From the NCBI GenBank assembly GCA_951394405.1, contig OX596336.1:1-64000 (forward strand): DNA of 64,000 nt, written 5' to 3'. The notes beneath the pieces were generated by a model that worked only from the letters and a program-made list of their open reading frames with translations, made no database searches and was not told the DNA's origin. Every line of letters begins with the position of its first letter. Position 1 is the stretch's first letter. Of this stretch, positions 10,998 through 23,842 are shown in pieces. The position numbers and the translations under genes were made by a program. The stretch is from Coprinellus micaceus. Taxonomy: Eukaryota; Basidiomycota; Agaricomycetes; Agaricales; Psathyrellaceae.

Positions 10998-11060
10998 ATT
11001 TCCATTTTGTTTCCCGTTTGACTCTGGGGCCGCTGGGGCGGTTGCCGGGGGTCGAGGGGT

Positions 11061-11103
11061 GGGCGCTTATTGAAGCCCCCAGTGGGGGCCTAAATAAGCG
11101 CCC
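11061..11103. repeat. Nested perfect hairpin with AAGCGCCC ends
   Basis: Outer arms GGGCGCTTATT and AATAAGCGCCC pair over 11 bp. A 3-by-3 internal loop follows, then an inner stem GCCCCC/GGGGGC with loop AGT. The octamer AAGCGCCC or its complement recurs at 11,194, 11,220, 11,330 and 11,430; the 11,194/11,220 pair can form a second stem. Confidence 0.8.
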
Positions 11104-13450
11104 GTCCGAAATGGCGCGTTGGGTCGCCGTGGCTGTTAGTTTAGGATGTATATAGAGAATGAACACGCATTTATTTCGAGTTGTCCGTTGTGTGGGCGCT
11201 TGTGGGTTGCCAGATCGTTAAGCGCCCGTTGCTGCAACCAAACGTTGTGGGTGTTTGCGTGGACGGATCCTTGCAAAATAAATCAAGAAAAAATTAATTG
11301 GGTGGGCGGGTGTACATGCTACGGAAAATAAGCGCCCGAGCGCGAATTGGACGTGCACCGGCGCGTTGAACTCGCGAAAATATGGAAAATTGAGAGGAAA
11401 AAATTGCGGGGAGGTGAACACGTCGAAACAAGCGCCCATGGTCAACTGAAAATGTGGATCCGTGAAATAAGAACACATAAAACTTGAAAAAGATACCAAG
11501 AAATTTCCCTAAGTCTACGAAAACAGGGAAGCCCCCGTTAATTTGTTGCGTGAACCTTAATCGAGGCGCGTAAACCTTAAAACGAATCCCAGAAGACCCC
11601 TTAAGGCCTAAGCAATAAGGATAGAGGACATACACATGAGAATACGCGAAACCTCTATCACCCTCCCCCAGCCCGATAGCGACCCCGAGCTCCTTGAGCA
11701 ACGGGCAGTGAGACAGGGAGGTCGGAGAGGTGCAGCCTTTCGACGACGGAGGCGTAGCGTGTCCGCTCAAAGATTCCGTGGTTGAGATATGCAAGGTGGG
11801 GACCGACAGGAGGACGCGGGAAACGGCGACTGAGCTAGCCGAGGTATCCCAAGCGAGGCGGGAACGAAGAGACCCAGCTAGTTAGAAGTCGGTCTTAAGG
11901 CGAGGACTCGAGGTGGCCTTGACTTTGAGAGGGCCAAAGGGCAGGTAGGCCTAGAGGCGCGATGCGGAGACAGCGGGAGGAGGAGCGGTTGGTGTCGGAG
12001 GATGGACAAGGTCAATTGAAACGAAGGCGAAGTCAGTCGATATGTGAGATAGAGGGGGAGAAAGAACGCACCACTCCCGCGATGAAAGCCCGTCGATTCT
12101 CACCGAACCAAACGGGCCTTGGCGATAACCACCTCTCCTCCGCGAACGCCTCGATTCCCCTGTCCGTCCACCTTGGGCGATCAAGCGTTACATACCACCG
12201 AGTTCGACTGAAAGAGCGTGTGTCGAAGAAGAGCGGGGGCATCGGTCGGACTGCATCCAGAGCACGATGGCGGGCGTTTGAGAGCAAGGGGTGGGGGCTC
12301 TTCGTTATAACCGACATCTCCGCTTCTCTTCCCAACCTTCGTTCCCCTGTCCTTTGGTGTCTCCGCTTCTCTTCTCTTCCTCCTCGAGATCTACCGCCCT
12401 CTCGTTCCTACTCCCAAATCCAACGCCGATTCCGATACACGAGCCTGCCGCCGGCGAGTCTTGCGCAAGGTATGGTGTTCGATCGAGTACGAGTTTCCCC
12501 CGTGTTGCAGGGAGCGTCCGAACGGAGTTCGCGTCTCGAAATCATGGCGCCGAGTGAGCGCAAGTGAATCGAACGTCGTCGGGGACCAGAGAAGAAAAGG
12601 GGACAGTATCGTGAACGGAGTGGTCGTCGTCGTGGTCAGAGAGCAAGGTGCGGCGGCGCACAGACCATTTCATTTCGCCTGTTGGGGACATTGCGGAGAT
12701 AAGATAAGATACCGCAGCCTATGCTGTACTCCCCGCTGTGCGTCACCAGTGGGTTCCTCCTCATTCCTTGGGTCTCACCATCGTCCTCAGAACTCTTCTC
12801 GATCGCTCGATCGCGTTCATCTGCATCTTCAAAACTCTCGGCGACTCGACTCGACCGCCCATCTCACTCGTTGTCGAATGTACACCACCACGCGATTCTT
12901 GGTGGACGTCTGGGGTCTCTCGGGCTTCTCCGTCTCGATTCACCTCCTGTGTCTCGGAAATCCCGATCTTGCTCATGACCTTCGTCCACGACAATATCAC
13001 GGTACTAAATCAGCGACTACGAATCGCTCTAGAGAGCGGGAGGGAACTGAGCCCCGCGCCGAACTCGACTGTTTGAATGGCGACGTCCTCGAAGACCCTC
13101 ACCCAGTATCTCCCTCGCTCTCCGCAACCCCGTCCGATCTCAATCAACCGGCCAACGTCGAGAACGGTGAATGCCACTCGACGAACCCATGCGAAGCATG
13201 GATGACCATCTAAATTCAAGCCGGACCTCTTCTTTCCGTCACCTAGTCGGCGCTGTCTTGACTACGGTGGATTCTCCCTCTTCAAAGCTTGCTTCATCGA
13301 CCCACGAATATGGCATCCATCTTGAGGAGCCCTTCTGTTTGAGAACGTTGGATATTGCGGGGGCGATTGGTGCTCGACTGGGCGAGGGTTTCAAGGTACG
13401 CGATTCTCGAGTTCGATTCTCTCCTTTATCCATATCCTCCATTCGCTCCT

Positions 13451-13520
13451 TCTTCATTTTATCACTGCTCTTTCTTTATCTCTTCATCTTATCACTGCTC
13501 TTTCTTCATCTCTTCATCTC
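13451..13520 (+). repeat. 30-bp pyrimidine-rich tandem repeat
   Basis: Two 30-bp units starting TCTTCAT(T/C)TTATCACTGC at 13,451 and 13,481, plus 10 bases of a third. Confidence 0.85.
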
Positions 13521-16500
13521 CCTCGCTCCGATCCTCTCCTTCCTTTCTCCGCGTTTCTCGTGATACCCGCATACGCCCTTCCCGCCCCTCGCTCCGACCG
13601 TCTTTCGCCCTTTCTTTTCACTCGCCCCTTCGCTTGAACGAGTCTTGTCTCCTCGGTCCCTCGCTTGAGGGTTTATCACCTCGAAGTGTTTCCCTCGCAA
13701 TGCCATCTGCTCTCCACGTAGACGTTCACGCTCTACCCCTCCCCATCCTTCCTTCTCCCTTCCGCTCCCTCGGTCCCCCTCGTTTATACCGCTATTTACT
13801 GATCTACTCGCGTTGGCATCCTGATTCTCCTCCACGGCGTACTCACCTCTCATTTTCGTTGCATTACTTCGTCGTTCCCTTCATCCCATCGTTCGTGTTT
13901 CATCCTCTGCTTCCTGTTTCCATTCCTTCAGTTGTCACGGATGCGTCCTGACTGCCTTCCCATCCAGAACCCCCAATCCTTCAAAGCCGAAGCGCATACG
14001 CATACGCCTGCGTGGAAGCGAACGTGACCACAGCCTCGATTGGCGTGGCGTGGTTCCTCGGCGTGTCGCGGACAGGTCGGGATGTGTACATTGTTTGTTC
14101 CAGTCTTTGGAGGGAGTGTTCGACGTTTCGCGTTCTCGAACCGCGTTGAGGTCTCCATGCAGTCTCCGAGGCTTGCGGGGTGGTTCGTTCGATGTAGGCG
14201 TCCCATCATGAACCATCTGTCCTCAGCGTGTCGATTCGAGCAAACTCACGATGGGTACTTTACCTTCGCTGTAAGCATCGTCGAACGGCTCATCGTGCGA
14301 TCTTTCCAACTTCTGCCTCGTCGCCCTATTCAGTTCTCAGCGCTGACGTTTTGAGCGCAGATCCGAGTACTCCCCTGTCGGACGCCCATCGAGGACCGTG
14401 ACCTCGACATTCCTCCCTTCCCCAAGGTACATCCTCATTCTCGTTCTCCCTCTCGTCAGTACCGCACTCGATGGGGAATAAAAGGGGGAGGGAAAGAAAG
14501 GAACGGATGTGTTAACAATATCCCGGCGGGGTGCGCTGGGGAAAAACCTGTGAGTAAGTGCATGGATGGAGGACACTGCTATCCTCAATTCGGGAGGGAC
14601 CGCAGGGTCTTGGCGGGGTGAACTTCGCTCGATATGGTGTCCCAATCGTTAGACGAGTCGCGTGGATCCGCGATGCTTAGGTGGTGCGTCCGTGGGCGGG
14701 TATGGAAACGGGATCGTATATCCTCTTCTCCACGCTGTCTTCGTCTTCCCTCCTGTGTCAAAGCGGATCCTTGGTCGATACGGATCTCAGTCGTCGGGGT
14801 TTCTTATCTTTCCCCCTTCTGGTTTCGTAGATACGTTGACGTTCGTTACATTGTTCCGCCTTGAGTCCTTGCGGTCCCTTCAATTATTTGGTCGGGAACT
14901 CGAGGAACGCTCGCTTAGGTACCTTGTCTACAACCGCCGCAAGCGCGGTGGAGGCTCAATGGATCTATACCTGCAGACTACGGAGAGGATTGCAGGTGCT
15001 AAAGTACGTGGTCGTTTCGTTTTTGCCTTTCCCTCTTGTTGCGCTCACTGACCATTGTGTCGAGAAGGCCCTTTAGTCTCCTTCTCCCCGCTCCTGCTGC
15101 GACCTGGCCGTCTACGTCCATTCATCCATTCGCGCCAGCCGCGCCTTGCCTTCCGTCCCCTTTTACACCCTCGTGGGATTCGCCTCGCTCTTTTATTCCC
15201 CACTTTGATGTCCTATTCCACGGAGAGCCCACTTCGCACCGTTGCCTACACCCCGCACAGGCGTTTACATGCTTCCCGATTTATGTATCCTTCCTTCCTA
15301 CTCTTGGCGCCCTGGTCCATACATCCGTTTCCTCCTTCGTTTGCGTGGGTACCGTGGTCCTCAACTACAGCGGGCCCGCCTCTTATCTACATTTCGTTAC
15401 TTCCTCGTTCCCTTTTTCTACTCGTTAACCTTCCGCCTTCCGCCCTCCTTCATTCAATCGTCTCGCATTAGTGCTAACGCCCATACTTCCAGATCTCCCG
15501 ACCCTTCGAACCGAAGGTGACGCGCGTGCACGGGGGTTCGGTGAACGTGGCCAAGGCGGCAATTGGTCTCGATTGATCTCTCCCCGGTCTCGTAGAGAGG
15601 TTCGAAAGGCGAGTGTTGTTTATTCAGTTGGAGGTATGGAGGGAGTATCGGACGTTTCACCGAGTCGAATTCAGATATCTATGTTGTCTATATCTACCAC
15701 GCGGGGAGGTTTCGCGATTGGGCGCCCAAGTGTGTCGGGTAAGTCAAACCCCTGTCGAGCATGAACCCGCTCATCAACCTCCGAGCTTTTGAGCTTCCTT
15801 GACCGTTCTGTTGTCGTATCTTCCATTTCTTGCCCACCCCGCTTGCACTGTGGGCATCCGAGTCCTCGTTTGCAACACGCCCTGCGAGGATGCCAATCGC
15901 ACCCCGAGCTCGTTGACGGGGGGCTGGTTTGAGGTGAGTCATCGAGTCCTTTTCTTTCCTGCCTGCCTTCCCGCTTTACTCCCCCACTCTTCACCCGCAC
16001 CGTCACGATGGCGTTCTGCCCTCACCCTCCTGTTCTTGCTGCGTCGTCCTACCTACATACCCTCTTCGTCCCTTGGTCGTTCGTGATCGTCGTGAATACC
16101 ACTTCGTTCGTTTATTCGTTCGTGCCTACGCAGGGCTCAACTGTTCATACGGCTCGTTCTTTCGTATGTACGCACTAATCAAGCAGTTACCCTCAGCATG
16201 TTTCCCTTTCGTCTCTTCATACCATCCACTTCCCGCGGCCGCTCCGCTCTCCCTCCCCTCCTCAACTCATCAGCGATTTTTTCTCCCTTTCCTTTCCGCT
16301 CGAACTTCCACCTCCACCTTTCTCCCCCACGTCTACATTCCTGCTTGTACCTCTCCCTCCCCCGTCCCCATACCCGTCTTTCCTTCCTTTGCTTCGCACT
16401 CTGAATTCGTTCGTTCATTGCGTCCGACGAAACCCATCCCGTGTTCGAATACCGCGTTCCGTACCTAGCGATTGCGGCTCCCCGATGTTTTTGGTGTGGT

Positions 16501-17351
16501 GTTACGTTTGCGGGTAGTAGGAAATGTGAACTTCGTTTATATTGGTGGATAAACGAACGACCGCGCCTGTGAACACGGCTTATCCATTATACCTCGTAGA
16601 GCCGTGCTCAGGCTGGTCACGACATTTTCACGGTTTCACCACTAATACACGTATATATTCACCTAGCGAGGATCAGTGACAGACAGCAGCGACTTGACAC
16701 GGGGTATCCGATTAACGGAGCTTAAGCGTTCCCTCATCGGACAACGATCCCTCCTTTGCGATTGCACGAGCTCGAAACGTCCGTCCCGGGACGCCCGTGG
16801 GCGCTTAGCCACGTTCAGCACTCCGACCTCCCCGAACCGCCCGATTCTCTCCCCCGCCATCCTCTATCACATTCTACACCCCCATCCCACACATACACAC
16901 ACACCCAACCCACCCCCCGTCCTCCCACTCGCCCAACGCCCGTCGAGCGGCTCCCCGTTCCGTTCGGAGCGGGGCGCGAATGGCCGGGGATAGCCGAGGT
17001 GATAACAAGCCGGCCGAGCGCAACGTGACGGCGATCAATCAATTGTGAATTGGCTTTCATCGTCTCTAATCACCTCGTTTGCTTTCGTCCACGACGACTA
17101 CGCTAGCGAGGTCGCTAGTCTCTTTCTCTCTCTTCTCCCTTCTCTTCGTTTTCGTACCATACAGACGTTCTCGTTGCTAGAACGACGAATCGAGCCCTTG
17201 GAAGGACCCCGAATTACCCCGCAACCGACCGCAAGCGCACCTTCACGTCGATACGAACGGACGCACCCAACGACGGTCAACGACTTCGATACCACGTCAC
17301 CCAGGCTATACCAAAAGACGCTAGGACCGCAGAAAGAGGTGGATAGACGAG

Positions 17352-20300
17352 ATGGAGGCAGTCGTCCCGCACGAGATTACGCAGGAGTTGACGCAGATCC
17401 TGTCGAATTTGGTTTTGGGAGATAACGAGATTCGCTCAAAGTGAGTTGGTTGTTTGGTTGTTTGGATTCGGTGTTCCTCGCCTAGAGAGTACGCTTTGGA
17501 TGTGGTAGGTAGGATGGGTGGGCGTTGGTGCGGAGAGGTGGAGGTTCGGTCGTTGCGGCGTCGGTGGATTGCCTTTCACGTTCACGTTCACGCCTTTATC
17601 GACCCTTCCCCGCACGCCATCCTTCTCGACGCTTCATTTCCTCCCGCTCCCCCTTCCTCGGGTTCCTCATTCCGCACCGATCCCACCCAGTTCGTCCCCC
17701 GTTCCCCGCTCCCTCGAACGATCGAGCCGTTATTACGCTCTTCACCCCTTCACGTTATGGATCCTTTACCCCGTTCTCCTCCTCTCGCCCTTCTCCCTGT
17801 GCTCTCCCTTCACCGAAGCTAACGTCCACGTCCCTCGAATAGTGCCGAAAAAGCCGTGAACGACCGCTTGGCGAGGACACCGGAGTTGTACCTCCTCGCC
17901 CTGGCCCAATTCGCCATATCGGCGGATACCGACGTCGTACGTCCTCTTCCCTCGGTCGTATCTTCCCTTCACTGACCTCTACCCGTCCCTCCTTTCACTC
18001 CTGGCCGTCGACCCACCCTCCACTCCGCCTTTCTCGATCAAACACATCCCCGCCACAGATGCGTTCCTTCTCCCTCGTCCTCCTCCGGCGCCTCCTCTTC
18101 CGCTCCTCCTCCTCCCTCACCCCCTCCCCCTCCCCCACACCCTTCACCTCCTCCGCCCCGCGCCTAACCCTCTACGACCACCTCTCCCCCAACACCCTCA
18201 CCACACTCGAACGGCTCCTCCTGCACAGTCTGAGCCACGAGCCGAGCAGCAGCGTGAGGAGGAAGAGCGTGGATACGGTGTGTGATGTGGCGAAGCAGGG
18301 GATGGTGAGGGGGAGGCCGTGGCATGCGTTGCAGGCGCAGAGTTTTACGATGACGAATCAGGTGAGTGTTTCCGCCTCGTTTATACTCCCCGCCCTTCGA
18401 TCCCCCTTCGCCCTCGCCCGCTCCCTTCGACGATACGCCCTATCCACGCCCGTCGATCTCGCCCTTCCGACGCGACGACTGCCTTTGAGGTTCGCGATCG
18501 CGACGCTCGAGAACCGCCATGCGTCGCCGCCAGCCCCTCCGACTCTCCATCCCTTTCCTTCGCACTTCCCCGCCGTCGTCTTCCTTTATTCCCTCTCGAT
18601 CGACCGCTCTCCGGTCCCTCCTCGATCCCTCCCCTTCGTCGTTCCCTTCTCCTCTTTATCCTTCGTTCTTCTCCTCGTCTCCCTCTCTCTCCTTCTCGTC
18701 TTCTTCCTTCTCCCTCCCCCGCTCTACCGTTACCCGTCTTCCTTCCAAGCTAACCCCTTCCCTCCGTTTACAGCCCCAACCCGGCCTCCGAGAAAGCGCC
18801 TACCGCGTCTTCGCCGGGTGCCCGAACCTCGTGATGGACCTCCAGACGGACGCCGTCCTGCAGGTGTTCCAAAGGGGGTTGAAGGATGGGGAGAGTGTTG
18901 AGGTGCGTAACGCGTTTGAGTTTTGCGTTTGGGTGATGGGATGGCTGACGTTCGATTTCTATGTTTCTTTTACGCGTTTACGTTCGCCTATCTGCGCCTT
19001 CCCGCCTGGATCTACGATTGTGGAAACGCGATCTATTCGTCGACGCGTCCCGTGTTCTACCCGGTTCGAATCGCCCTCGACCTCACCTGTCCCGTCACAA
19101 CCTCGACCTTCGCCTTCACTTCGACCTCCAATCCTCGACGTTCGACACTCGACGCTCGGTCTCCTCTCGACGCCGCCCTTCCTCGTCGACGCATCCCGTA
19201 TACGCGTTCACGCCGTTCGCGTCGACGTATCCCCTTGTTCCGTCGACTGCTTTCGCACCGACACGTCCTCTCCCTTCGTCGACACATACCCACGAACATA
19301 CGCGTATGCAGGTCCGCTACGCCGCCCTCCTCGCGTCCGTGGCCTACCTCACCGCCGCCGAGCCCGGCCAACTCGCCCAATCCCTCAGCCTAATGTACCC
19401 CATCCTCGAAACCATCCACTTCCTCTCCCAAAACCTCCTCTCTCCGCCTCTCTACCCTTCCCCCTCTCCCTCCCCCTCCCCTTCATCCTCCTCCTCGTCG
19501 CAAGAAAAACCCCTCAGCAACACGGCGAACCTCACTCGATTCCTCACAGCGCTCACACCCTTGTGCTCGACGAACCCGGCGCTGTTCCAGCCGCACCTGA
19601 GCGCGTTGTTGAGTTTCATGCCGCAGTTGATTCTGCCGGCGGTGGATTGTGGGCCGACCCCGACGGTGTCGAGGCCATTCCCGAGTCGGTCGGCGTCGCA
19701 GTCGTCCACGGGGGGCGGGGCGTTCGTCTTTCCCCTCCCCGGCGAAGCCCCGTCCTCGTTCAACAACCCGTTCGGTTCCTCCAACGGTGGCGCACACGCC
19801 GACGACGGCGACGACGACGGGGACGATCCCTCGAACGGGGGCAGCGGAAACGGAAGCGGGGTAGACGCAGAGGAAGAGCTGGAGAAAGAAGAGCGCGGGG
19901 CGTTGAGGCTAGCGAGTTTGGAGGTGATGGTTAGTCTGAGCGAGGCGCGGCCGGGAATGGTGAAGCGCGTGGGGGGGTGGGTGGAGGTGCTGGTTAGAGG
20001 GTGTTTGGAGGGGATGGGGGAGGTTGAGGAGGATTTGGGTGGAGGGGGAGGGGTGGATGGGGGGGAGTGGGGGAGGGAGGATGTGAGTGTTTTTTTTTGA
20101 GTTCGTTTAGTCTTCGTTGCTTGCTACGCGTACTTCGTCCGACTTCCCTTCAAGTCGCTCGAGTTCGCGTTCGCTTCACGGTGCCGCGTTCGATGCGACG
20201 TCTGTCTGCCTTCTCCGTTTCGTTCAGCGAGGGTTTCTAACACCTGTTCTGGCGTCTATCCCCCCGCCCTGCATTCCCTTTCACCGATCCCCCTTCTCCC

Positions 20301-23300
20301 GTCCCTTCGTTCCCCGGGCTTGGCCTGATATCGACGTTGGAACCGTACTGACGACCATTCTCCCTCTCTCTCCCCGTCCGCCTCGATCTACGACCTTCTC
20401 CCTCTCTCTCCCCTCCGCCTCTCCCTCGATCTATACGACATATAGCCAAGTCTAGCCTCCGACGTCGACGAAGGCCCGGCGAGGTACGAGCAGAGTGTGG
20501 ATAGGCTGGCGTGTGCGTTGGGGGGCAAGGTTGTTCTTCCGCCGGCGTTTCAGGTGAGTGGTTTGGTTTGGGGTTTGGAGTTTGGCAGTTTCGGGCTTCG
20601 TTCGTTCGAGCAGGTCTGCGGTCGTACGTTCGGGATGCATGGCGCCACGTTCGCCTGTTTCGTCTGTTTTCACATATCGTGGTTTGGTCGTAGTCGTTCG
20701 TCGTCTACGTTTAGCCGCTTTCTACGTATACCTTCGCCTTTATTCTCGTTCGGTCACATTCCATTGTCCCAGACCACCTTCGCTTCGTTTCCTTGCGTTC
20801 TCGTACGGTTCTCGAGGAAAAGGGCCTTAACGTCGTGCCCCCGACCTTCGTCCTTTTACGTACCTCCGTCCCGTTGCCTTTGTGCTCAAATCCTTGGCCC
20901 CACTTTCTCCCTTCGCCGCCGTTCCTCTTCGTCATTTCACGTTTCCTCTTCACCCATTACTTCGTTCGCTCCCCTCTACCCCTTTCTCTTCCTTTCGATT
21001 TCTCTCTCCGCGCCTATTCCACATATCATCCGTTCAACACGCTAACGCCCTTCCTTCCTTCCTCGCGAACAGTACATCCCCTCCATGCTCGTCTCGTACG
21101 ACTGGCGCTCCCGACACGCCGGGCTTATGGCTATCGCGGCGATTGCGGAGGGGACGGGGAGGGTTATGCAGAACGAGCTGGGGAAGATCGTTGAGTGCGT
21201 AGTATTCCTTGTTCGTTTCGGCTTGGATAGTTGGGCTGACGAACGTCACCGAGTAGCTTGGTGACCCCGATGTTCAAGGATTCGCATCCTCGGGTTCGGT
21301 ATGCGGCGTGTCAGTGCATGTGAGTAGACCCTTCGCTTTATCTCTTTTCAATACCCTTTTCTTTCCTCGCCATCGTCCCTCGTCCACCCGTATCCCCCAT
21401 TCGCTCGAAATCGCCGTACCCCTTTCTCCCGTCTCTTCATATTTGTGCTCTCGTCCCCCCGTTCATCCCGCCTTCTCTCGTCCCTCTCCCCGCGTCGTCG
21501 AGTTAGCCTTTCCCAGTTCCGTATCTTCTTTTCAGCGCCCCCGTTTCGTTCCTTCTATTTCGGAGTCGACTATTTGGACAGTAATGCTAACGCGGCTCTT
21601 CTAGCGGCCAGCTGTGTACGGATCTCGAGGAAGTGATACAGGAACAGTATCACGAACAGCTGTTCCCCGTTCTCGTACAGGCCTTAGAGGACCCCGAACC
21701 GAGGTGCGTTTCCCCCTTTCGGCTCTTGTCCTTTTCGCGGTCTTTCTCTTCTCCCTCGGTATCTCCCCCACTCAACTTCGGCTCTTCGATTCCTTTGAGC
21801 CTATCGAGTCCATGTACCCCGTGTCGACCTAATTGTCAGACTCGCCGCGTCGCAGAAACCTCTCCCTGCTGAGGTTCCGCATAGCCGTGATAAAGGCAAT
21901 TCGGGCACTCTCGGGGTATCGGAATTTGCGCGGGTAGTTCGAAGACGAAGACGAATCCCGGTTTATCACATCCCGGAGCCTTGGTCCGTGACCCCGTTTC
22001 GTCTCGTCTTTCTTCCATACACGGTCCTTCTTCACCGCGTCGTCGGCCTGTAGTACAGGTTTCTGCGGAGAGCCAGGGGCGTCGGCATAGACGACTGGAA
22101 TTCTTCGGGGTGGACCAGTCCTTGTCCCTTTCCCCCTTCTTTGTCTATCCTCTTCGTCCTACCTCTGCATCCTGCCCAGCTCTTGACTGACGCGTACTTC
22201 AGAGTCCACGCCCATGCCGCAGCTGCACTTATCAACTTCTGCGAAGGCGTCGAGCGGGAGACTCTTCTCCCGTACCTCGATCCGATCGTCGAGCGGCTCC
22301 TCAAGCTCTTGAACCCCGGTGGAGACCAGGCCGCTGTGAAGCGGTATGTGCAAGAGCAGGCCGTTACGACGCTCGCGATGGTCGCGGATGCGAGTGAGGG
22401 TGGGTTCGCGAAGGTACGTCGTCGAATCTTCCGACCGACTACGTTCACGTTCGAGAGACTAACTCGGCCATAGCACTACCCGACGATCATGCCTCTCCTC
22501 CTTTCGGTGCTCCAAAACGCGGATGGGAGGGAGTACCAGAAGCTGAGGATCAAGGCGATGGAGTGTGCGGGGCTCATTGCGATTGCGGTGGGGAAGGAGG
22601 TGTTTAGGCCCGACTCGAATGCGTTGATTGAGCAGCTGATAAGGATTCAAAGTGCGTATCTACATTCTCTTAAGACCATCGACATCGTTTCGCCGCTCAG
22701 AACGCCGTCCGTTCCCACTCCCCCATTCTTGTCATCCCTTCGCCACCCCGTACCGTTTTGTTTATCCTCCGTCTCATATGCTAGTCCCTATTCCTCGAGC
22801 TCGATCCTTTCACCCACTGTCCCTATTCGTTCCGCTCAAACTGACGTGTTTTCAGAATCGCCGCAAGACACAAACGATACCCAGCTCTCGCACTACCTCA
22901 TGGCGACGTGGTCGAAGGTATGCCAGGCACTCGGCGAAGAATTCGAGCCCTACCTCCCCGTCGTGATGCCGAGCATATTAACGACCGCGGCGGCGAAGGC
23001 AGATATCTCGGTATACGGTTCGTCGCCGCCTTTCTCCCCCTCTCCCGTCGCTAACTCGTCTCGTATTCGTCCGCTCAGATGAGGACGCCGAGAACCTCGA
23101 AGAAAAGGAGGGCTGGGAGATTATCGAGATGGACGGGCAGACCCTCGGCATCCGGACGTCCTCGATCGACGAGAAGTGTCAGGCGTTCGAGACGCTCGTT
23201 ATCTACTGCTCGACGTTGGGGTCGCACTTCGCCCCTTATCTCAGTCAGACCCTCGAGATAACCCTACCAGCACTCAAGTTCTACTTCCACGACGGCGTTC

Positions 23301-23842
23301 GGGAAGCAGCTTCCATGTACGTTCGAACTATTTCTCCGTTCATTCTGATTCGTTAACCATCTCGTATGTACAGGCTTGCGCCAATGCTCCTCGCATGCGG
23401 GAAGCAGTCAAATACGCTCACGACGCAGATGCTCTCCGCTATCTTCCATCAACTCATCTCATGCATCTCGACCGAACACGACTCGTCCTTCCTCTCCTCG
23501 CTCTACAAGTGCTTCTGCGACTGTCTTCGACTCATCGGCGGCCCAGCCTCGCTCTCGCCCGAGTACTCACATGGGCTCATGGAGGCGACGAAGCGCCAGC
23601 TACACTCCATCGCCGACAAGCGGAAAGCCCGGACACAGAGGGTACAGAGGGAGATGGAGAGCGGGGGAGGCGACGAGGGATTAAAGGAGGAGATGGCGAT
23701 GCTGGAAGAGATTGAGGATTACGCACTGGAGGATATGGGGAGGTGTATTCAGATGTTCGATGGGAACCATCAGTTGCTCATTGCCGTTGGGAGCGTACGG
23801 GATTTGGGGATGGGGCTGGCGCATGTTGAGGAGGATGAGTGA
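17352..23842 (+). CDS. Importin beta-3 family karyopherin (Kap121/Pse1/IPO5-like)
   Basis: Fourteen exons (17352-17440, 17843-17936, 18059-18361, 18774-18902, 19312-20082, 20446-20553, 21073-21194, 21257-21319, 21605-21703, 22203-22413, 22474-22651, 22856-23017, 23079-23316, 23374-23842) join in phase into 1,011 residues. Family marks are the N-terminal '[13 protein letters not shown]', '[16 protein letters not shown]', '[14 protein letters not shown]', '[18 protein letters not shown]' and '[14 protein letters not shown]'. Such proteins are HEAT-repeat solenoids that carry cargo through nuclear pores with Ran. Exon 5 adds a Ser/Pro- and Asp/Gly-rich linker. The frame ends '...HVEEDE' with the stop inside a GTGAGT, before the C-terminal HEAT repeats of yeast Pse1 and human IPO5. 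This could be a short lineage form or a truncation. Introns reach 519 nt and are pyrimidine-rich. Confidence 0.9.

Larger units (their letters stand above)
10321..17351. other. Seven-kilobase CpG-rich stretch without a callable gene
   Basis: Frames are short and overlap on both strands, as expected of GC-rich non-coding DNA. Pyrimidine-rich tracts like the importin introns downstream dominate 13-17 kb. A few segments look like exons bounded by splice sites: one ending at 13,395, 14,361-14,426, 15,493-15,576 (ending in TGA), and one ending at 15,933. I could not join them into one frame or name a family. The stretch also holds a tRNA-related element, hairpins and a 30-bp tandem repeat. Confidence 0.5.

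Noticed and set aside
11962..13213. Arg/Ser-rich plus-strand frames of 201 and 250 codons
   Set aside because: Composition follows local GC skew, there is no domain, and the frames overlap each other; read as chance.
19057..19934. Long overlapping frames on both strands in the importin region
   Set aside because: They are shadows of GC-rich coding and pyrimidine-rich introns; only the frame that matches importin and joins in phase is kept.
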